Notes: generated by a model from the letters alone, not told the origin. A DNA stretch of 64,000 nucleotides from Verrucomicrobiaceae bacterium (GCA_947507875.1 CANNQP010000016.1:1-64000), one strand, 5' to 3'. Positions 16,901-25,871 are shown, numbered from the stretch's first letter. Made by a program: numbers and translations.

Positions 16901-19122
16901 TCCAGTTCGTCCGCGCTGAACCACTCCAAGGCTTTTCTGATCAGCGTGAACCGGGTGTGTTTGTTGGGAGATGCCGCGATTTTCTGCATGACTTCATCGG
17001 CCGGGGACTTGTCAACCTTCACCACCTCCACCTTCTTCGCCTCCTTGTGCTGCACCTTCCAGATGCGGCCGTAGTAATGGTCGCGGTCGGGGCGGACGGC
17101 GGCGTTGGCGGGGCCGTGGGTGGGGCCGCGGGTGTCGTTGTGAATGACGGCCTGATTGCAGAAATCGACGATGTAGAGCGCACCATCCGGCCCGACGCGA
17201 TTCTCGATGGGGCGGAACCACAGGTTCTTGCTGCGGATGAACTCGGTCTGCTCGCGACCGGGCTCGCGCTTGGCTTTGTAGGTGACGCCATCGGGCTCGA
17301 CCATGAAGTGGCTGACGATGTTCAGCGTGGGCTCGGTGGTGAAGTAGCCGTAGTTCCACTTCGCGGGCCACGCGCCGCCTTCATAGATGGCGCAACCGGC
17401 GGCGGCGGTGTAGCTGCCGACTTGGTCGATCTGCACATAGGCCTGCTGCTCCCAGTGCATGGCCGGATACGTCGGCTCGCGCGGCAGCATGCCATTCGTG
17501 CCGCTCACGCCAGGCAGCTTGCCTTTGGCGAGCACATACTCCGGCAGCACGACGTGAATGAAGTGATTGCCGCTGGTGGGCTGCGTGTAGAAAACCTGGC
17601 CGTCGCTGGTGATGTCGAGTCCCCAGGTGTTACCGCCGCGGCTGGCGTATTGCTCGAAGGCGCTGCCGTCCGGCTTGAAGCGCACGACACCGGCTCCGAT
17701 GGGGCCGAAGCCCTTGCTGCCATCGCCGGACTTCACGTCGTCGGTGCTGGAATACCCGTGCGTGGCATAGATCCAGCCGTCTAGGCCCCAGCGCATGTTG
17801 TTGATGACGGCGTGCGTGTCGCGATTGCCGAGGTTGGTGTAAATCTTGGTGCGCTTGTCGGCCTTGTCGTCGCCGTTCGTGTCTTCGAAGAACCACACAT
17901 CGGGCGCGGCGCAGACGATGATGCCGTTTTTGTAAAACACGCTGCTGGTGGCGAGCTCGATCTCGTCGGCAAAGACGGTTTTCTTGTCCATGACGCCGTC
18001 GCCATTCGTGTCGGAGAGGATGGAGACGCGGTCGAGCGGCTTGCGGTCATACTGGCCGGGCTTGATGGCACCGCTGTCCTTCCACGCGTCCACATTCGAC
18101 TGGCGGAGGCCGTTCGGGTACTCGGGCGTCTCGACGACCCACAGGCGGCCTTTTTCATCCCAGTCGATGTTCATCGGCTTGTTGATGAGCGGCTCGGCGG
18201 CGACGAGCGAGAGATTGAACTCCGGATGCACCTCGAGCGCCTTCGGCAGTTCCTGCGGGCTCGGGCAGCCGCCCTCGACATAGCGCAGCGCGTCGCCCAG
18301 TTCGGCCGGTTTGCACAGCTCGTCGATGTTTTCGCGCTTTCCGGCCCAGGCGATGCCGCGCAGGATCATCGTGCGCAGCGCATTGTGGCTGAAGTTTTTA
18401 TACCAATGGCCGGGGATGCAGGTGAAGGCGCGATACTTGTCCTTCTCATAGGTCCACACCTGCGGCTGGATGTCGTAAATATTGACCGCCTTCTTCTTCG
18501 CCACGGCCTCGGCGGCGCGCTGCTGGGCCTCTTTGTTGCCGCCTTTGACCTGCGGGGTGTTCGGCGTGTAGGCGGCGGCGAGGATCTTCGCCTCGGGCAG
18601 CAAATCCATGTCGTAGTAGATCTCGTCGTCGATGTCGAAGTTGCTGATGTCCTTGGTGATCGCGTTGTCGTGATCGGTGAAGTAGAGGCTCATCGGGGCC
18701 TCCAGCCACTTCGTCTGCCCGAAATGCCACGAACCGCCGATGATCGTCTTGAACCAGTCGTGGTCTCGCGACACTGCCGCTGCGTGGATCGTCACCACGC
18801 CACCGCCTCGGGCGAGGAACTCCATCAAGTTCTTCCGCTCGTCGCCGATCTTGATGTTTCCGGCCTCCTGCGCGTGCAGGATGAGCACGTCCGTGCGGTC
18901 GAGCTGTTCCTTCGTCGGGAATTCAAGGCTGCCCTCGCACTTGGCGCCGCGTTCATTGAGCATCGGCACCCAGTCTTTGAGAAACTGCGGAAAATCGTGA
19001 GCCCCGGGGCCGTGTGATTTTTTGCCGCCACGGATGAAGACGCGCAGTGGCTCAGCGGCCGTAGCAGAGGGCGGGGTGCAGAGGAGGAATAAACTGAGCG
19101 CAGCGAGAAGAAGGCGTTTCAT
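13936..19122 (-). CDS. Giant secreted ThuA / PVC-type dehydrogenase / HEAT / cytochrome c / ThuA protein
   Basis: 1728 residues with an N-terminal signal peptide (MKRLLLAALSLFLLCTPPS, then ATAAE). Approximate domain order: ThuA-like fold (24-260, with GGKKSHGPGAHDFPQFLKDW), PVC-type membrane-bound dehydrogenase propeller (about 295-690, with WDEKGRLWVVETPEYPNG and DTNGDG repeats), HEAT-like helical part (about 720-1115), cytochrome c site CAICHKLG (near 1135), a beta-rich stretch, a low-complexity linker and a second ThuA domain (TRILVIGGGSSHNFKDFFG, near 1515-1728). Such proteins in planctomycetes and verrucomicrobia are thought to act in extracytoplasmic sugar oxidation, but the substrate is unknown. 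Two ThuA domains bracketing one polypeptide is notable. Bases about 16300-16900 are visibly less GC-rich than the flanks. The linker contains palindromes (14671-14724). Divergent from the DUF1501 gene. Confidence 0.88.
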   Translation of the reverse strand: MKRLLLAALSLFLLCTPPSATAAEPLRVFIRGGKKSHGPGAHDFPQFLKDWVPMLNERGAKCEGSLEFPTKEQLDRTDVLILHAQEAGNIKIGDERKNLMEFLARGGGVVTIHAAAVSRDHDWFKTIIGGSWHFGQTKWLEAPMSLYFTDHDNAITKDISNFDIDDEIYYDMDLLPEAKILAAAYTPNTPQVKGGNKEAQQRAAEAVAKKKAVNIYDIQPQVWTYEKDKYRAFTCIPGHWYKNFSHNALRTMILRGIAWAGKRENIDELCKPAELGDALRYVEGGCPSPQELPKALEVHPEFNLSLVAAEPLINKPMNIDWDEKGRLWVVETPEYPNGLRQSNVDAWKDSGAIKPGQYDRKPLDRVSILSDTNGDGVMDKKTVFADEIELATSSVFYKNGIIVCAAPDVWFFEDTNGDDKADKRTKIYTNLGNRDTHAVINNMRWGLDGWIYATHGYSSTDDVKSGDGSKGFGPIGAGVVRFKPDGSAFEQYASRGGNTWGLDITSDGQVFYTQPTSGNHFIHVVLPEYVLAKGKLPGVSGTNGMLPREPTYPAMHWEQQAYVQIDQVGSYTAAAGCAIYEGGAWPAKWNYGYFTTEPTLNIVSHFMVEPDGVTYKAKREPGREQTEFIRSKNLWFRPIENRVGPDGALYIVDFCNQAVIHNDTRGPTHGPANAAVRPDRDHYYGRIWKVQHKEAKKVEVVKVDKSPADEVMQKIAASPNKHTRFTLIRKALEWFSADELDVSVKALQAKLGRAGNPQESKVIQKPLVIAANLRSAKALLESPVGMGESAATKAPPSMTTKQAAGFVSSLDMLAAKDLNSSVLQTDVQTLFISGGSHSGVRRRLLAFYGALDNDWSRSAVVGIASANAMDYAIECLSSETPDKVASLLQQIVPKGLSSALLTACAETPAAADALKVVILKSFAQDSLVPPELSDEHRAALKKLLGQPSLASATLPLVTKWDKGGVLAAEVKAQLDKLSATLSDNAAPVEARVSAAKGLVAVGGASQEYVVRALARPEVPAALQSAIVAALDESGGVEAIVPAFGTLKREQQTQAFESMLKRPEAIGALLDAVKAGSIDRAIFAPGDVARLRSHPNKQIAKRANDLFKVNNAAKDAIIAKLTPEVEKPGNAAQGKMLFTAACAICHKLGDIGVAVGPPLDGMGAHGPAELLVHIVDPNREVDPSFWAFNISTKKGEVLQGVVTSENSATVTLATQVGVREIAKSDIDKRENTRRSLMPEGLDALGPEPLRDILAFICGDAMKQFRILHLADAFTADSRDGLFASADPRGGQVKLTKFGNVKVEGVPFFIQDPAKSSTGGNLIVLKGGPGKDNHSQTFPAKAEVAINVAAKRLQLLSGVSGWGFPAVRDEAPALKATVLYEGGEKEEFTLLNGIHFSDYIRPVEVPGSKGIEGLADGQEPRLLTLELTKKAVAKTLILESPAGNKTPPVIIAVTADIEGKGPAAPKSDAGTPARKGGAPKAGKNARTTPETGPKEGGKGDGPLVPAAPVQWEAGKTRILVIGGGSSHNFKDFFGTTDVATLKAAGLTVHYTEDRDQAAAELANADAAIISVNRKFFDTAAYRKALFDFAAAGKGIVMLHPGTWYGFPGWPEINRDVVGGGARGHDRIHPFEVKALKANHPVMKDVPASFTVEDELYYVNAEGTPEGTAAIEVLAETSNSDKYQKPHPSVWITQHPKAKIVGIALGHDARTHDLKPYQQLLINAAKWTSGK
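14671..14724. repeat. Pair of REP-like hairpins inside the ThuA giant
   Basis: Two copies of an 18-base hairpin, GCGGGCA-4nt-TGCCCGC, at 14671-14688 and 14707-14724, separated by 18 bases. On the coding (minus) strand they read AGTPAR and AGKNAR, so they form much of the linker before the last ThuA domain. A related hairpin, GTGCGGG/CCCGCAC, lies at 15009-15030 in the same gene. Confidence 0.65.
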
Positions 19123-19255
19123 GGTTAGAAAGAGGTTATGCGAGACCTACGCGCTTTGGGAAGCCTGCCTTTGCACGCGGCGCTATCCGGGATGCACATC
19201 GTGCAGACTTTGGGCTTTCGGAAAAAAGGGGCATGCCTTGGGCGTTTGGGGAGTT

Positions 19256-20662
19256 ATGCTTTTTTCACGTCGCTCCCTTCTTCAGACCTCAGGCTGTGGT
19301 TTCGGCTGGCTAGCGGCTTCTGCGCTTGCGGGGCGTGTCGATGTAGCAACGGCCGCGGGGCTCAATGTGGCGCAGCCCCATCACCTCGCCCGAGCGAAGC
19401 GGGTCATCTTTCTCTTCATGCAAGGCGGGGTGAGTCACGTGGACTCCTACGATTACAAGCCGAGGCTGTGGAAAGACGACCAAAAGGTCATCGACATTGC
19501 TGATCCACGCACGGTGGCGAAAACAGGGAAGGGCTCACCTCAGCGGCTGAAGCAACCGCTTTGGGACTTCGCGCAGCATGGGCAGAGTGGGCGCTGGGCA
19601 TCGAATCTATTCCCGCACATCAATCGGCACGTGGATGAACTTTGCTTCCTGCATGGGATGCATACGGAAGGTGTCGCGCATGGCCCGGCGACCTTGTTTC
19701 TGCACACGGGCACCACCAGCTTCATTCGCCCCAGCATGGGGGCCTGGGTCATGTATGGCCTGGGAGCGGAAAATCAGAATCTGCCTGGTTTTGTCACCCT
19801 GAGTCCGAGCCTGGGCAACGGCGGACCTCGCAACTACGGCAATGCGTTTTTGCCAGCCATTCATCAGGGAACGCCCGTCGGACGCAGCGGCCTGCCTGTC
19901 ATGGAGGGCAACATCAAGAACATCACAAACCGCCACTGGACTCCTGAGCAGCAACGCCGTCAGCTTGAGCTGCTGCGATCTCTCGGGCAGGGAAGCATGA
20001 AGCCGGGCGATCAGGAGGTGGAGGCGGTGCTGGAGAGCTATGAGCTGGCTTGGCGGATGCAAAACCACGCGCCTAGCATCTTGGACCTGAGTGATGAGTC
20101 AGAGACCACCCAGCGGCTTTATGGCATTGGCGAGAAGGTGACGGATAATTTTGGACGCCAATGCCTGATGGCCCGCCGACTGGCAGAGCAGGGGGTTCGG
20201 TTCATTCAGGTGAACTATGGCGACAACTCGAACAACCCAGCCTGGGATCAGCACAGCAATCTGCCCAAGCATGGAGATCATGCGGCTGCGGTGGACAAGC
20301 CCATCGCCGGGCTACTGACGGACCTGAAGCAACGGGGGCTGCTGGAAGACACGTTGGTGTGGTGGGGCGGAGAGTTTGGCCGTACGCCTTATGCAGAGCG
20401 CAACGGCACGGGGCGCGATCACAACCCGCTTGGCTTCACCGTTTGGTTAGCGGGGGGAGGGGTGAAGGCGGGGCATGCCCATGGAGCGACCGATGAACTC
20501 GGGCACATGGCCGTGGAGGGAAAGGTCCACATGCATGACTTGCATGCCACCGTTCTGCATTTGCTGGGGCTGGACCATGAGCGCCTCACCTTCCGCCATG
20601 CAGGCCGTGACTTCCGCCTAACGGATGTGCATGGTCATGTGGTGAACGAGATCTTGGCTTGA
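19256..20662 (+). CDS. DUF1501 family secreted protein (sulfatase-like fold)
   Basis: About 468 residues from ATG 19256, with GGGGAG just upstream; the frame is open further left but the signal starts here. The N-terminus SRRSLLQTSGCGFGWLAASA is a Tat-type signal. Typical DUF1501 segments are RAKRVIFLFMQGGVSHVDSYDYKP, FLHTGTTSFIRPSMGAWVMYGLG, DNFGRQCLMARRLAEQGVRFIQV, WWGGEFGRTPYAERNGTGRDH and a C-terminal LHLLGLDHERLTFRHAGRDFRLTDV. Members are abundant in planctomycetes and verrucomicrobia, usually paired with cytochrome-bearing DUF1549/DUF1553 proteins; here the neighbour is a cytochrome-bearing ThuA giant. The activity is not known. Confidence 0.92.
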   Translation: MLFSRRSLLQTSGCGFGWLAASALAGRVDVATAAGLNVAQPHHLARAKRVIFLFMQGGVSHVDSYDYKPRLWKDDQKVIDIADPRTVAKTGKGSPQRLKQPLWDFAQHGQSGRWASNLFPHINRHVDELCFLHGMHTEGVAHGPATLFLHTGTTSFIRPSMGAWVMYGLGAENQNLPGFVTLSPSLGNGGPRNYGNAFLPAIHQGTPVGRSGLPVMEGNIKNITNRHWTPEQQRRQLELLRSLGQGSMKPGDQEVEAVLESYELAWRMQNHAPSILDLSDESETTQRLYGIGEKVTDNFGRQCLMARRLAEQGVRFIQVNYGDNSNNPAWDQHSNLPKHGDHAAAVDKPIAGLLTDLKQRGLLEDTLVWWGGEFGRTPYAERNGTGRDHNPLGFTVWLAGGGVKAGHAHGATDELGHMAVEGKVHMHDLHATVLHLLGLDHERLTFRHAGRDFRLTDVHGHVVNEILA

Positions 20663-20701
20663 GCTTCGGCAAAAGCAGTGGGTTGAGCTCGTATTAGGCT
20701 C

Positions 20702-21784
20702 ATGAGACTTCATCTCCTGAGCTTATTGTTGTTGTTGCCAGCTTTTCCGATCGAGGCTGATGTGCCCATGCTTCGCGGGCTAAGCAGGAGCCAGCTTTTG
20801 CAGTATCGAACTTCGGATGGGCGAATCCAGCGGGTGACTAGGCCTGAGGAATGGGAAAAGCGCAGGCAAGAGGCGGTGACTGCCTTGCAAAGTATCGCAG
20901 GAAAGCTGCCAGGACCTGAGCAGCGCGTTGCTTTGAGCATGCGCATCGAAGAGGAGGTGGACTGCGGCGGCTACGTGCGGCGACTCATCAGCTATGCGTC
21001 CATGGCAGGGCAGGGGGCGCGGGTACCAGCGTACCTTTGTGTACCCAAAACCGCACTCGCGGGTCAACCTGCGCCTGCGGTGCTTTGCCTGCATCCCACC
21101 GATCACAAAATCGGCCACAAGGTGGTGGTGGGGCTGGGGGGAACGCCTCACCGTCAGTATGCGGCTGAGTTGGCGGAGCGCGGCTACGTCACGCTTGCCC
21201 CCAGCTATCCGCTCCTGGCTGAGTATCAGCCAGATCTAAAAGCTCTCGGTTTCTCCAGTGGAACCATGAAAGCCATTTGGGATAATCTTCGTGGTTTGGA
21301 CCTGCTGGAAAGTCTGCCCGAGGTACGCAAGCAAGCCGGTTTTGGCGCTATCGGTCACTCCCTGGGGGGGCACAATGCTATTTTCACGGCGGTGTTTGAG
21401 CCGAGGATCAAAGTCGTGATCAGCAGCTGTGGTTTTGATTCCTTGTTGGACTACTATGGCGGTAATCTCAAAGGTTGGGTGCAGGAGCGCTACATGCTAA
21501 AGATGGGCGATTTTTTGGGAAGCCCACAGGATGTGCCTTTTGACTATTACGAGCTCATCGCGGCCCTGGCCCCTCGGCGAGTCTATGTGAACGCTCCACT
21601 CAAAGACTCCAATTTCCGGTGGGACAGCGTGGACCGCATTGTGGCGGCAGCGGCTCCCGTCTTCAAGCTGCTGGGAGCCGATGGTGCCCTCACGGTTCGG
21701 CATCCTGACTGCGATCACGATTTTCCAGATGCAGAGCGATTCGAGGCCTATGAGGTCATTCGCCAAGTGCTAGGAGAGCCCTGA
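20702..21784 (+). CDS. Secreted alpha/beta hydrolase (acetyl xylan esterase/dienelactone hydrolase-like)
   Basis: 360 residues with a signal peptide (MRLHLLSLLLLLPAFPIEAD). The nucleophile elbow is GAIGHSLGGHNAIF with Ser in GHSLGG. The oxyanion-side strand is PAPAVLCLHPTDHKIG. A late HPDCDHDFPDAERFEAYEVI supplies the His and an acid. This arrangement fits the carbohydrate-esterase-like or dienelactone-hydrolase-like group. Starts 39 bases after the DUF1501 gene, so probably the same transcript. Substrate unknown. Confidence 0.82.
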   Translation: MRLHLLSLLLLLPAFPIEADVPMLRGLSRSQLLQYRTSDGRIQRVTRPEEWEKRRQEAVTALQSIAGKLPGPEQRVALSMRIEEEVDCGGYVRRLISYASMAGQGARVPAYLCVPKTALAGQPAPAVLCLHPTDHKIGHKVVVGLGGTPHRQYAAELAERGYVTLAPSYPLLAEYQPDLKALGFSSGTMKAIWDNLRGLDLLESLPEVRKQAGFGAIGHSLGGHNAIFTAVFEPRIKVVISSCGFDSLLDYYGGNLKGWVQERYMLKMGDFLGSPQDVPFDYYELIAALAPRRVYVNAPLKDSNFRWDSVDRIVAAAAPVFKLLGADGALTVRHPDCDHDFPDAERFEAYEVIRQVLGEP

Positions 21785-21789
21785 GCGGA

Positions 21790-22635
21790 TCAGGGCTGCA
21801 CTTTCGGTGGCTGGGGTGGCATGGTCGGATCAAAATCAAGGATCTCTTGGTGCGTGCGCAGGGCCTCGCGGGCTTTGTTGAAGTCGAGGCTCAGGTCCTC
21901 GGCAGTTGCTTGTTGCTTGTCTTGGATGAGGGCATCTAGCTTCTTCAAAAGAGCGGTGGTGTCCAGATTCACGGCTCGCATGGATTGCTGTGCGCTACCA
22001 TAGACACTGTCAAATTTGCCTTGTGCTTCTTCAAAGGCAAGGCGTGCGCCTTCCTCACGATAAAACTCCTTTTCTGCCTCGCGGAAGTCCTTGCTGAACA
22101 TGCGTTTGAAGAAGCCGAAGTTTGATTTGGGTTTGTCGTTGGGGCGTTTGGCCACGTCTTCAAAGTAGTCTCGTAGTGCAGCGAACTCCTGAAGGGGTTT
22201 TTGATACTGTTTTTGCAAAAAGCCGACGCCACTGGCAATGACGATCATCTTTTCCAACTCGATTTTGGAGAGGGTTTGTCCGGCTTTTACCTTGGATTCC
22301 AAGGCCGTGATGTAATCCAGCGTCTGTTTGTTGCCGGTGAAGATGCTTTCAAATTCCTGATAGGCACGTGCTATCTGCTGGCGCTGCTCGGCACGCAGGG
22401 CTGAGATTTTTTTGTCCTGCTCCTCATTGAGGGATCGCAGTGCTTTTTGATGCTGCTCATTCTGGGCGGCAAGGGCACGTTGCCTCTCTTCATCCTTCGA
22501 TTGAACCGCCAGTTCATGAGAGATCTTCAATTGTTCCATCTCAAGCCGGAGCCGACCCGCGTCGCTGTGGTAGTGCCAGATGCCGTAGCCGAGTGCCAGG
22601 AAGACGAGGACGAGGGGAATGTGGCGGGCGTTCAT
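21790..22635 (-). CDS. Membrane-anchored coiled-coil protein of unknown function
   Basis: About 281 residues from ATG 22635 (frame open to 22773, but a hydrophobic anchor starts here: IPLVLVFLALGYGIWHY). It is followed by a long Glu/Gln/Lys/Arg-rich coiled coil (about 25-100, SKDEERQRALAAQNEQHQ), then a helical domain with GFFKRMFSKDFREAEKEFYR and a proline-rich end. I do not recognise the family. Convergent with the hydrolase gene and divergent from the UspA gene. Confidence 0.6.
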   Translation of the reverse strand: MNARHIPLVLVFLALGYGIWHYHSDAGRLRLEMEQLKISHELAVQSKDEERQRALAAQNEQHQKALRSLNEEQDKKISALRAEQRQQIARAYQEFESIFTGNKQTLDYITALESKVKAGQTLSKIELEKMIVIASGVGFLQKQYQKPLQEFAALRDYFEDVAKRPNDKPKSNFGFFKRMFSKDFREAEKEFYREEGARLAFEEAQGKFDSVYGSAQQSMRAVNLDTTALLKKLDALIQDKQQATAEDLSLDFNKAREALRTHQEILDFDPTMPPQPPKVQP

Positions 22636-22771
22636 GAGGTAATGGGTGACGGTGGTATTCTTCCCCAAGCTTGAACTTCTGCAAGATGCAGGACAAGCAC
22701 CGCTCACAGGAAAGCAAGGATGAGGGCGCGCCCGATGGGCCTCTCCGGTTAAGCTGGGCTCAGATCTCATC

Positions 22772-23680
22772 ATGAAACCTTACACCCATCTCATCGTGGC
22801 CGTGGACTTCACGCCATCCTGTCTGAATGCACTCAGGCAGGCGGTTCGCTTGGCTGCACGGCTGAATGCACGCCTGACCGTAGTGCATGTCATGGATGAA
22901 TTCCTGGTGCATGAGCTCAAGCGTGCCTTGTCGATCGACCAGTCTGCGATTCGCGCAGATTGGACCTCGAAACTCCGCAAATTTGTCAGTGATGCCGAAC
23001 TCGGAGATCCCCATGTGGACGTGCAGGTGCGGATTGGGCCTCCTTTCACCGAGCTGGTCGATGCGTGCCGTGTGGAAAGCGCAGACCTCCTGGTCATGGG
23101 AGTGAAAGGCTCACGGCTCGATCCACATCGTGTGGGTGCCATTGCAACCCAATGCGTGCGTAAGTCTCCTGTCGATGTGCTGCTGGTGCGTGAGGATGCT
23201 TGGGGGGCCTACAAGCACTTGGCCGCCTGCGTGGATTTTTCCGACAATTCCGCCTTAGCGCTCAAGCGGGCCTCGCAGATCGCGCAGCTGGAGGGGGCGA
23301 CGCTCGATGCCATTTATGTTTATCAATCGGCCTTGGCGATGTCGATCGACTACAGTGGCTTGGTCGCTCCCATGCCCCTGGGTGGGGATCAGGGTAGCAT
23401 CGAGCATTGGGAATCAAAGCTGCATGCTTTTGTGGCGCAGGTGATCGAGGGATATGGCACCCTATCGCCTGTGATTCATGTGATCGAGCGCATGAACATC
23501 CGCGAGGCGATTTTGGAACACGCAAAAGCCACACACGCGGACCTCGTCGTGCTCGGGACACGGGGTCGTTCTGGGCTACGAGAGCTGCTGATCGGCACCA
23601 CGGCAGAAAAGATCGTCTCTCATGCCGCATGTTCCATCCTTGTGGTTAAACCGGAGAACATGCCTGCAGGCCAAGCATGA
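22772..23680 (+). CDS. Tandem universal stress protein (UspA)
   Basis: 302 residues with two Usp domains. Domain 1 begins YTHLIVAVDFTPSCLNALRQA and has VMGVKGSRLDPHRVGAIATQ; domain 2 begins KHLAACVDFSDNSALALKRA and ends VLGTRGRSGLRELLIGTTAEKIV, the ATP-binding GxGxxG-S/T type signature. Its stop overlaps the start of the histidine kinase gene (ATGA), so the three genes usp, kinase and regulator form one coupled unit. Confidence 0.92.
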   Translation: MKPYTHLIVAVDFTPSCLNALRQAVRLAARLNARLTVVHVMDEFLVHELKRALSIDQSAIRADWTSKLRKFVSDAELGDPHVDVQVRIGPPFTELVDACRVESADLLVMGVKGSRLDPHRVGAIATQCVRKSPVDVLLVREDAWGAYKHLAACVDFSDNSALALKRASQIAQLEGATLDAIYVYQSALAMSIDYSGLVAPMPLGGDQGSIEHWESKLHAFVAQVIEGYGTLSPVIHVIERMNIREAILEHAKATHADLVVLGTRGRSGLRELLIGTTAEKIVSHAACSILVVKPENMPAGQA

Positions 23681-25227
23681 TGTTGAGCGATGGGCAGCAG
23701 CGCGCGCCAGATGACCAGTCTCAGTGCTGCAAAGGTCGCTTCGGGTCTATTGACATGGACGCGCATGCCGCCAAACCTCCAGCTTCTTGCCGCAGCATGT
23801 GCCCTGTCTCCGATCCCGCCTTGTTTGAAAGTATGGTCAACCACCCCGCCATGCTCGTCATGGGTGTGGACATCACGGGGTGCATCATGTGGCTCAGCCA
23901 AGGTATGGAGCAGTTGACCGGATGGACCTTTGATGAGCTAAAGGGGCGCGAATGGGTCTCTACTCTCGTGCCATCAGAGCATCAACCTGATGCCTTGGAG
24001 CGCTGCCGTGGGCGCATTGGCCAAGATCGCACGGAAAGTCACCTGAAGCCCATCTTAACGAAAAAAGGATCTCTGCGACATATCGAGTGGGTCCACTCCG
24101 ACATTCGCGATGAATCTGGCAAGGTGACTGGCGTCCTCTGCGTCGGGCGCGATGTGACCGAGTTGCTGGCGGCACGGGAGGCCCTGCTGACCTCTGAGGA
24201 GCAGAGCCGTGCCATTGTGGAGACGGCTGTGAATGCCATCATCACAATGAGTGAGGACTGCATCATCGAAACGGCAAATACCGCCACGGAGCGAATCTTT
24301 GGCTATAAAAAAAGTGAGATCGTGGGAAAAAACATCCGCATGCTCATGCCGCAGCCCTACCGGAATAAGCATGACAGCTACGTGCAGAATTACCTGCGCA
24401 GTGGCGTCAAAAAGATCATCGGGATCGGTCGGGAGGCTGTAGGACAAAGGAAGGATAGCACCATCTTCCCACTCGATCTGTCTGTTGGAGAAGTGATCCT
24501 CCCCGATGGTCGTCGCGTGTTCACGGGGATCATTCGAGACCTGACCGAAAGGAAGGTTCTTGAGGAGAAAATCTTGCACATTAGTGAGGAGGAGCAGCAC
24601 CGCATCGGCCAAGACATCCATGATGATCTCTGCCAGCAGTTGGCTGCCATCGGCTGCCTTGCCAAGGTGGCGCACCAGCAGCTGATGAAGTCTGGCTTGC
24701 CGCAGGCGGAGGGCCTGGATGAGATCGTGCGCCTTGTGTCCCAGGCAAATACACGTGCCCGTGAGATGTCACGTGGCCTCATGCCTGTGGTGCTAGATTC
24801 AGCGGGGCTCATGGCAGCGCTAGCGGACCTGGCGCAGAGCACTGAGCGCGTGTTTCGCATCAGCGCACCTTTCCGCTGCGAGCGCCCCGTGGAAGTTTCC
24901 GACAATAAAATAGCGACGCAGCTCTATCGTATCGCCCAAGAAGCTGTGGCGAACGCCATCAAGCATAGTCGCGCGGATCGCATTGAGATTGCGCTAGCCG
25001 AGCAAGAGGGGGAGATCGTCTTGAGTATTCGTGACAATGGGGTCGGCATTCCTGACAACATTTCTGGAAAGAGTACCGGCATGGGCCTCTTGACGATGAG
25101 TCACCGCGCCCGAATGATGGGCGGTGTGCTGTCCGTTGAGCATGACGATGACGGCGGCACCTTCGTGAGATGTCAAGTTCCCATCCCAAGCCCCCCTGCC
25201 AAACCTCAGCGCCGGAATCGCAAGTGA
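23677..25227 (+). CDS. PAS-domain sensor histidine kinase (NarX/DegS-type HisKA_3)
   Basis: 516 residues. Two PAS domains (about 48-165 and 175-290; the second has IITMSEDCIIETANTATERIFGYKKSEIVG) precede a HisKA_3 dimerisation domain with EEEQHRIGQDIHDDLCQQL, where His in DIHDDL is the likely phospho-acceptor. The HATPase region shows QEAVANAIKHSRADRIEIAL (N box) and DNGVGIPDN plus GMGLLTM (G boxes). No membrane segment is seen, so it is probably soluble and senses a cytoplasmic cue, possibly redox or oxygen. Overlaps usp before it and the regulator after it. Confidence 0.92.
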   Translation: MMLSDGQQRAPDDQSQCCKGRFGSIDMDAHAAKPPASCRSMCPVSDPALFESMVNHPAMLVMGVDITGCIMWLSQGMEQLTGWTFDELKGREWVSTLVPSEHQPDALERCRGRIGQDRTESHLKPILTKKGSLRHIEWVHSDIRDESGKVTGVLCVGRDVTELLAAREALLTSEEQSRAIVETAVNAIITMSEDCIIETANTATERIFGYKKSEIVGKNIRMLMPQPYRNKHDSYVQNYLRSGVKKIIGIGREAVGQRKDSTIFPLDLSVGEVILPDGRRVFTGIIRDLTERKVLEEKILHISEEEQHRIGQDIHDDLCQQLAAIGCLAKVAHQQLMKSGLPQAEGLDEIVRLVSQANTRAREMSRGLMPVVLDSAGLMAALADLAQSTERVFRISAPFRCERPVEVSDNKIATQLYRIAQEAVANAIKHSRADRIEIALAEQEGEIVLSIRDNGVGIPDNISGKSTGMGLLTMSHRARMMGGVLSVEHDDDGGTFVRCQVPIPSPPAKPQRRNRK

Positions 25228-25871
25228 AGCGATTGCTGCTCATTGATGATCACCCGATCATGCGGCATGGTCTTGCGCAGCTCATTCGGAGTGAGCCGGG
25301 TCTTGATGTTTGCGCTGAGGCAGGCAATGCAAAGGATGGATTGGCGGCCTTGGATCAGCATAAGCCCGATCTGGTGGTCATCGACCTTACCCTGCCTGAC
25401 AAAAACGGCCTCGAGCTGTTAAAGGACATCCAGGCCATGCATCCCGGCACCCTCTGCCTTGTTTTGTCCATGCATGATGAAGACATGTATGGTGAACGTG
25501 CCTTAAGGGCTGGAGCCCGTGGCTATGTCATGAAGGAGGTCGCCGCTGACCATCTTGTCACTGCTGTCCGTAAGGTGCTTTCGGGTGGTATTTACGTTAG
25601 CGATGCCATGGCCAGCCGCATGCTGGAGCAGGTCACGGGGCAGCGCACGCGACAGTCAGGTGGTTTGGATACGCTGACCGATCGTGAACTCGAGGTACTG
25701 GAAATGATCGGCCAAGGCGTGGCGACAAAAAACATCGCCGCGAAGCTCTGCATCAGTGCCCGTACGGTCGAAGCGCATCGCGCGCACATTAAAGAAAAGC
25801 TAGGAATTACCGAAGGGGCAGCTCTCGCCCGCTACGCCATGCAGTGGGTTGAGCAGCGGGGCGGCCTGTAA
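25224..25871 (+). CDS. NarL/LuxR-family response regulator
   Basis: About 215 residues from a GTG at 25224 that overlaps the kinase stop (GTGA). The frame extends to 25170 but the receiver starts with KRLLLIDDHPIMRHGL. The receiver has VVIDLTLPDKNGLELL with the phospho-acceptor Asp, and YVMKEVAADHLVTAV with the conserved Lys. The C-terminal LuxR helix-turn-helix is DRELEVLEMIGQGVATKNIA followed by AAKLCISARTVEAHRAHIKE. The cognate partner is surely the upstream kinase. Targets unknown. Confidence 0.95.
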   Translation: MKRLLLIDDHPIMRHGLAQLIRSEPGLDVCAEAGNAKDGLAALDQHKPDLVVIDLTLPDKNGLELLKDIQAMHPGTLCLVLSMHDEDMYGERALRAGARGYVMKEVAADHLVTAVRKVLSGGIYVSDAMASRMLEQVTGQRTRQSGGLDTLTDRELEVLEMIGQGVATKNIAAKLCISARTVEAHRAHIKEKLGITEGAALARYAMQWVEQRGGL

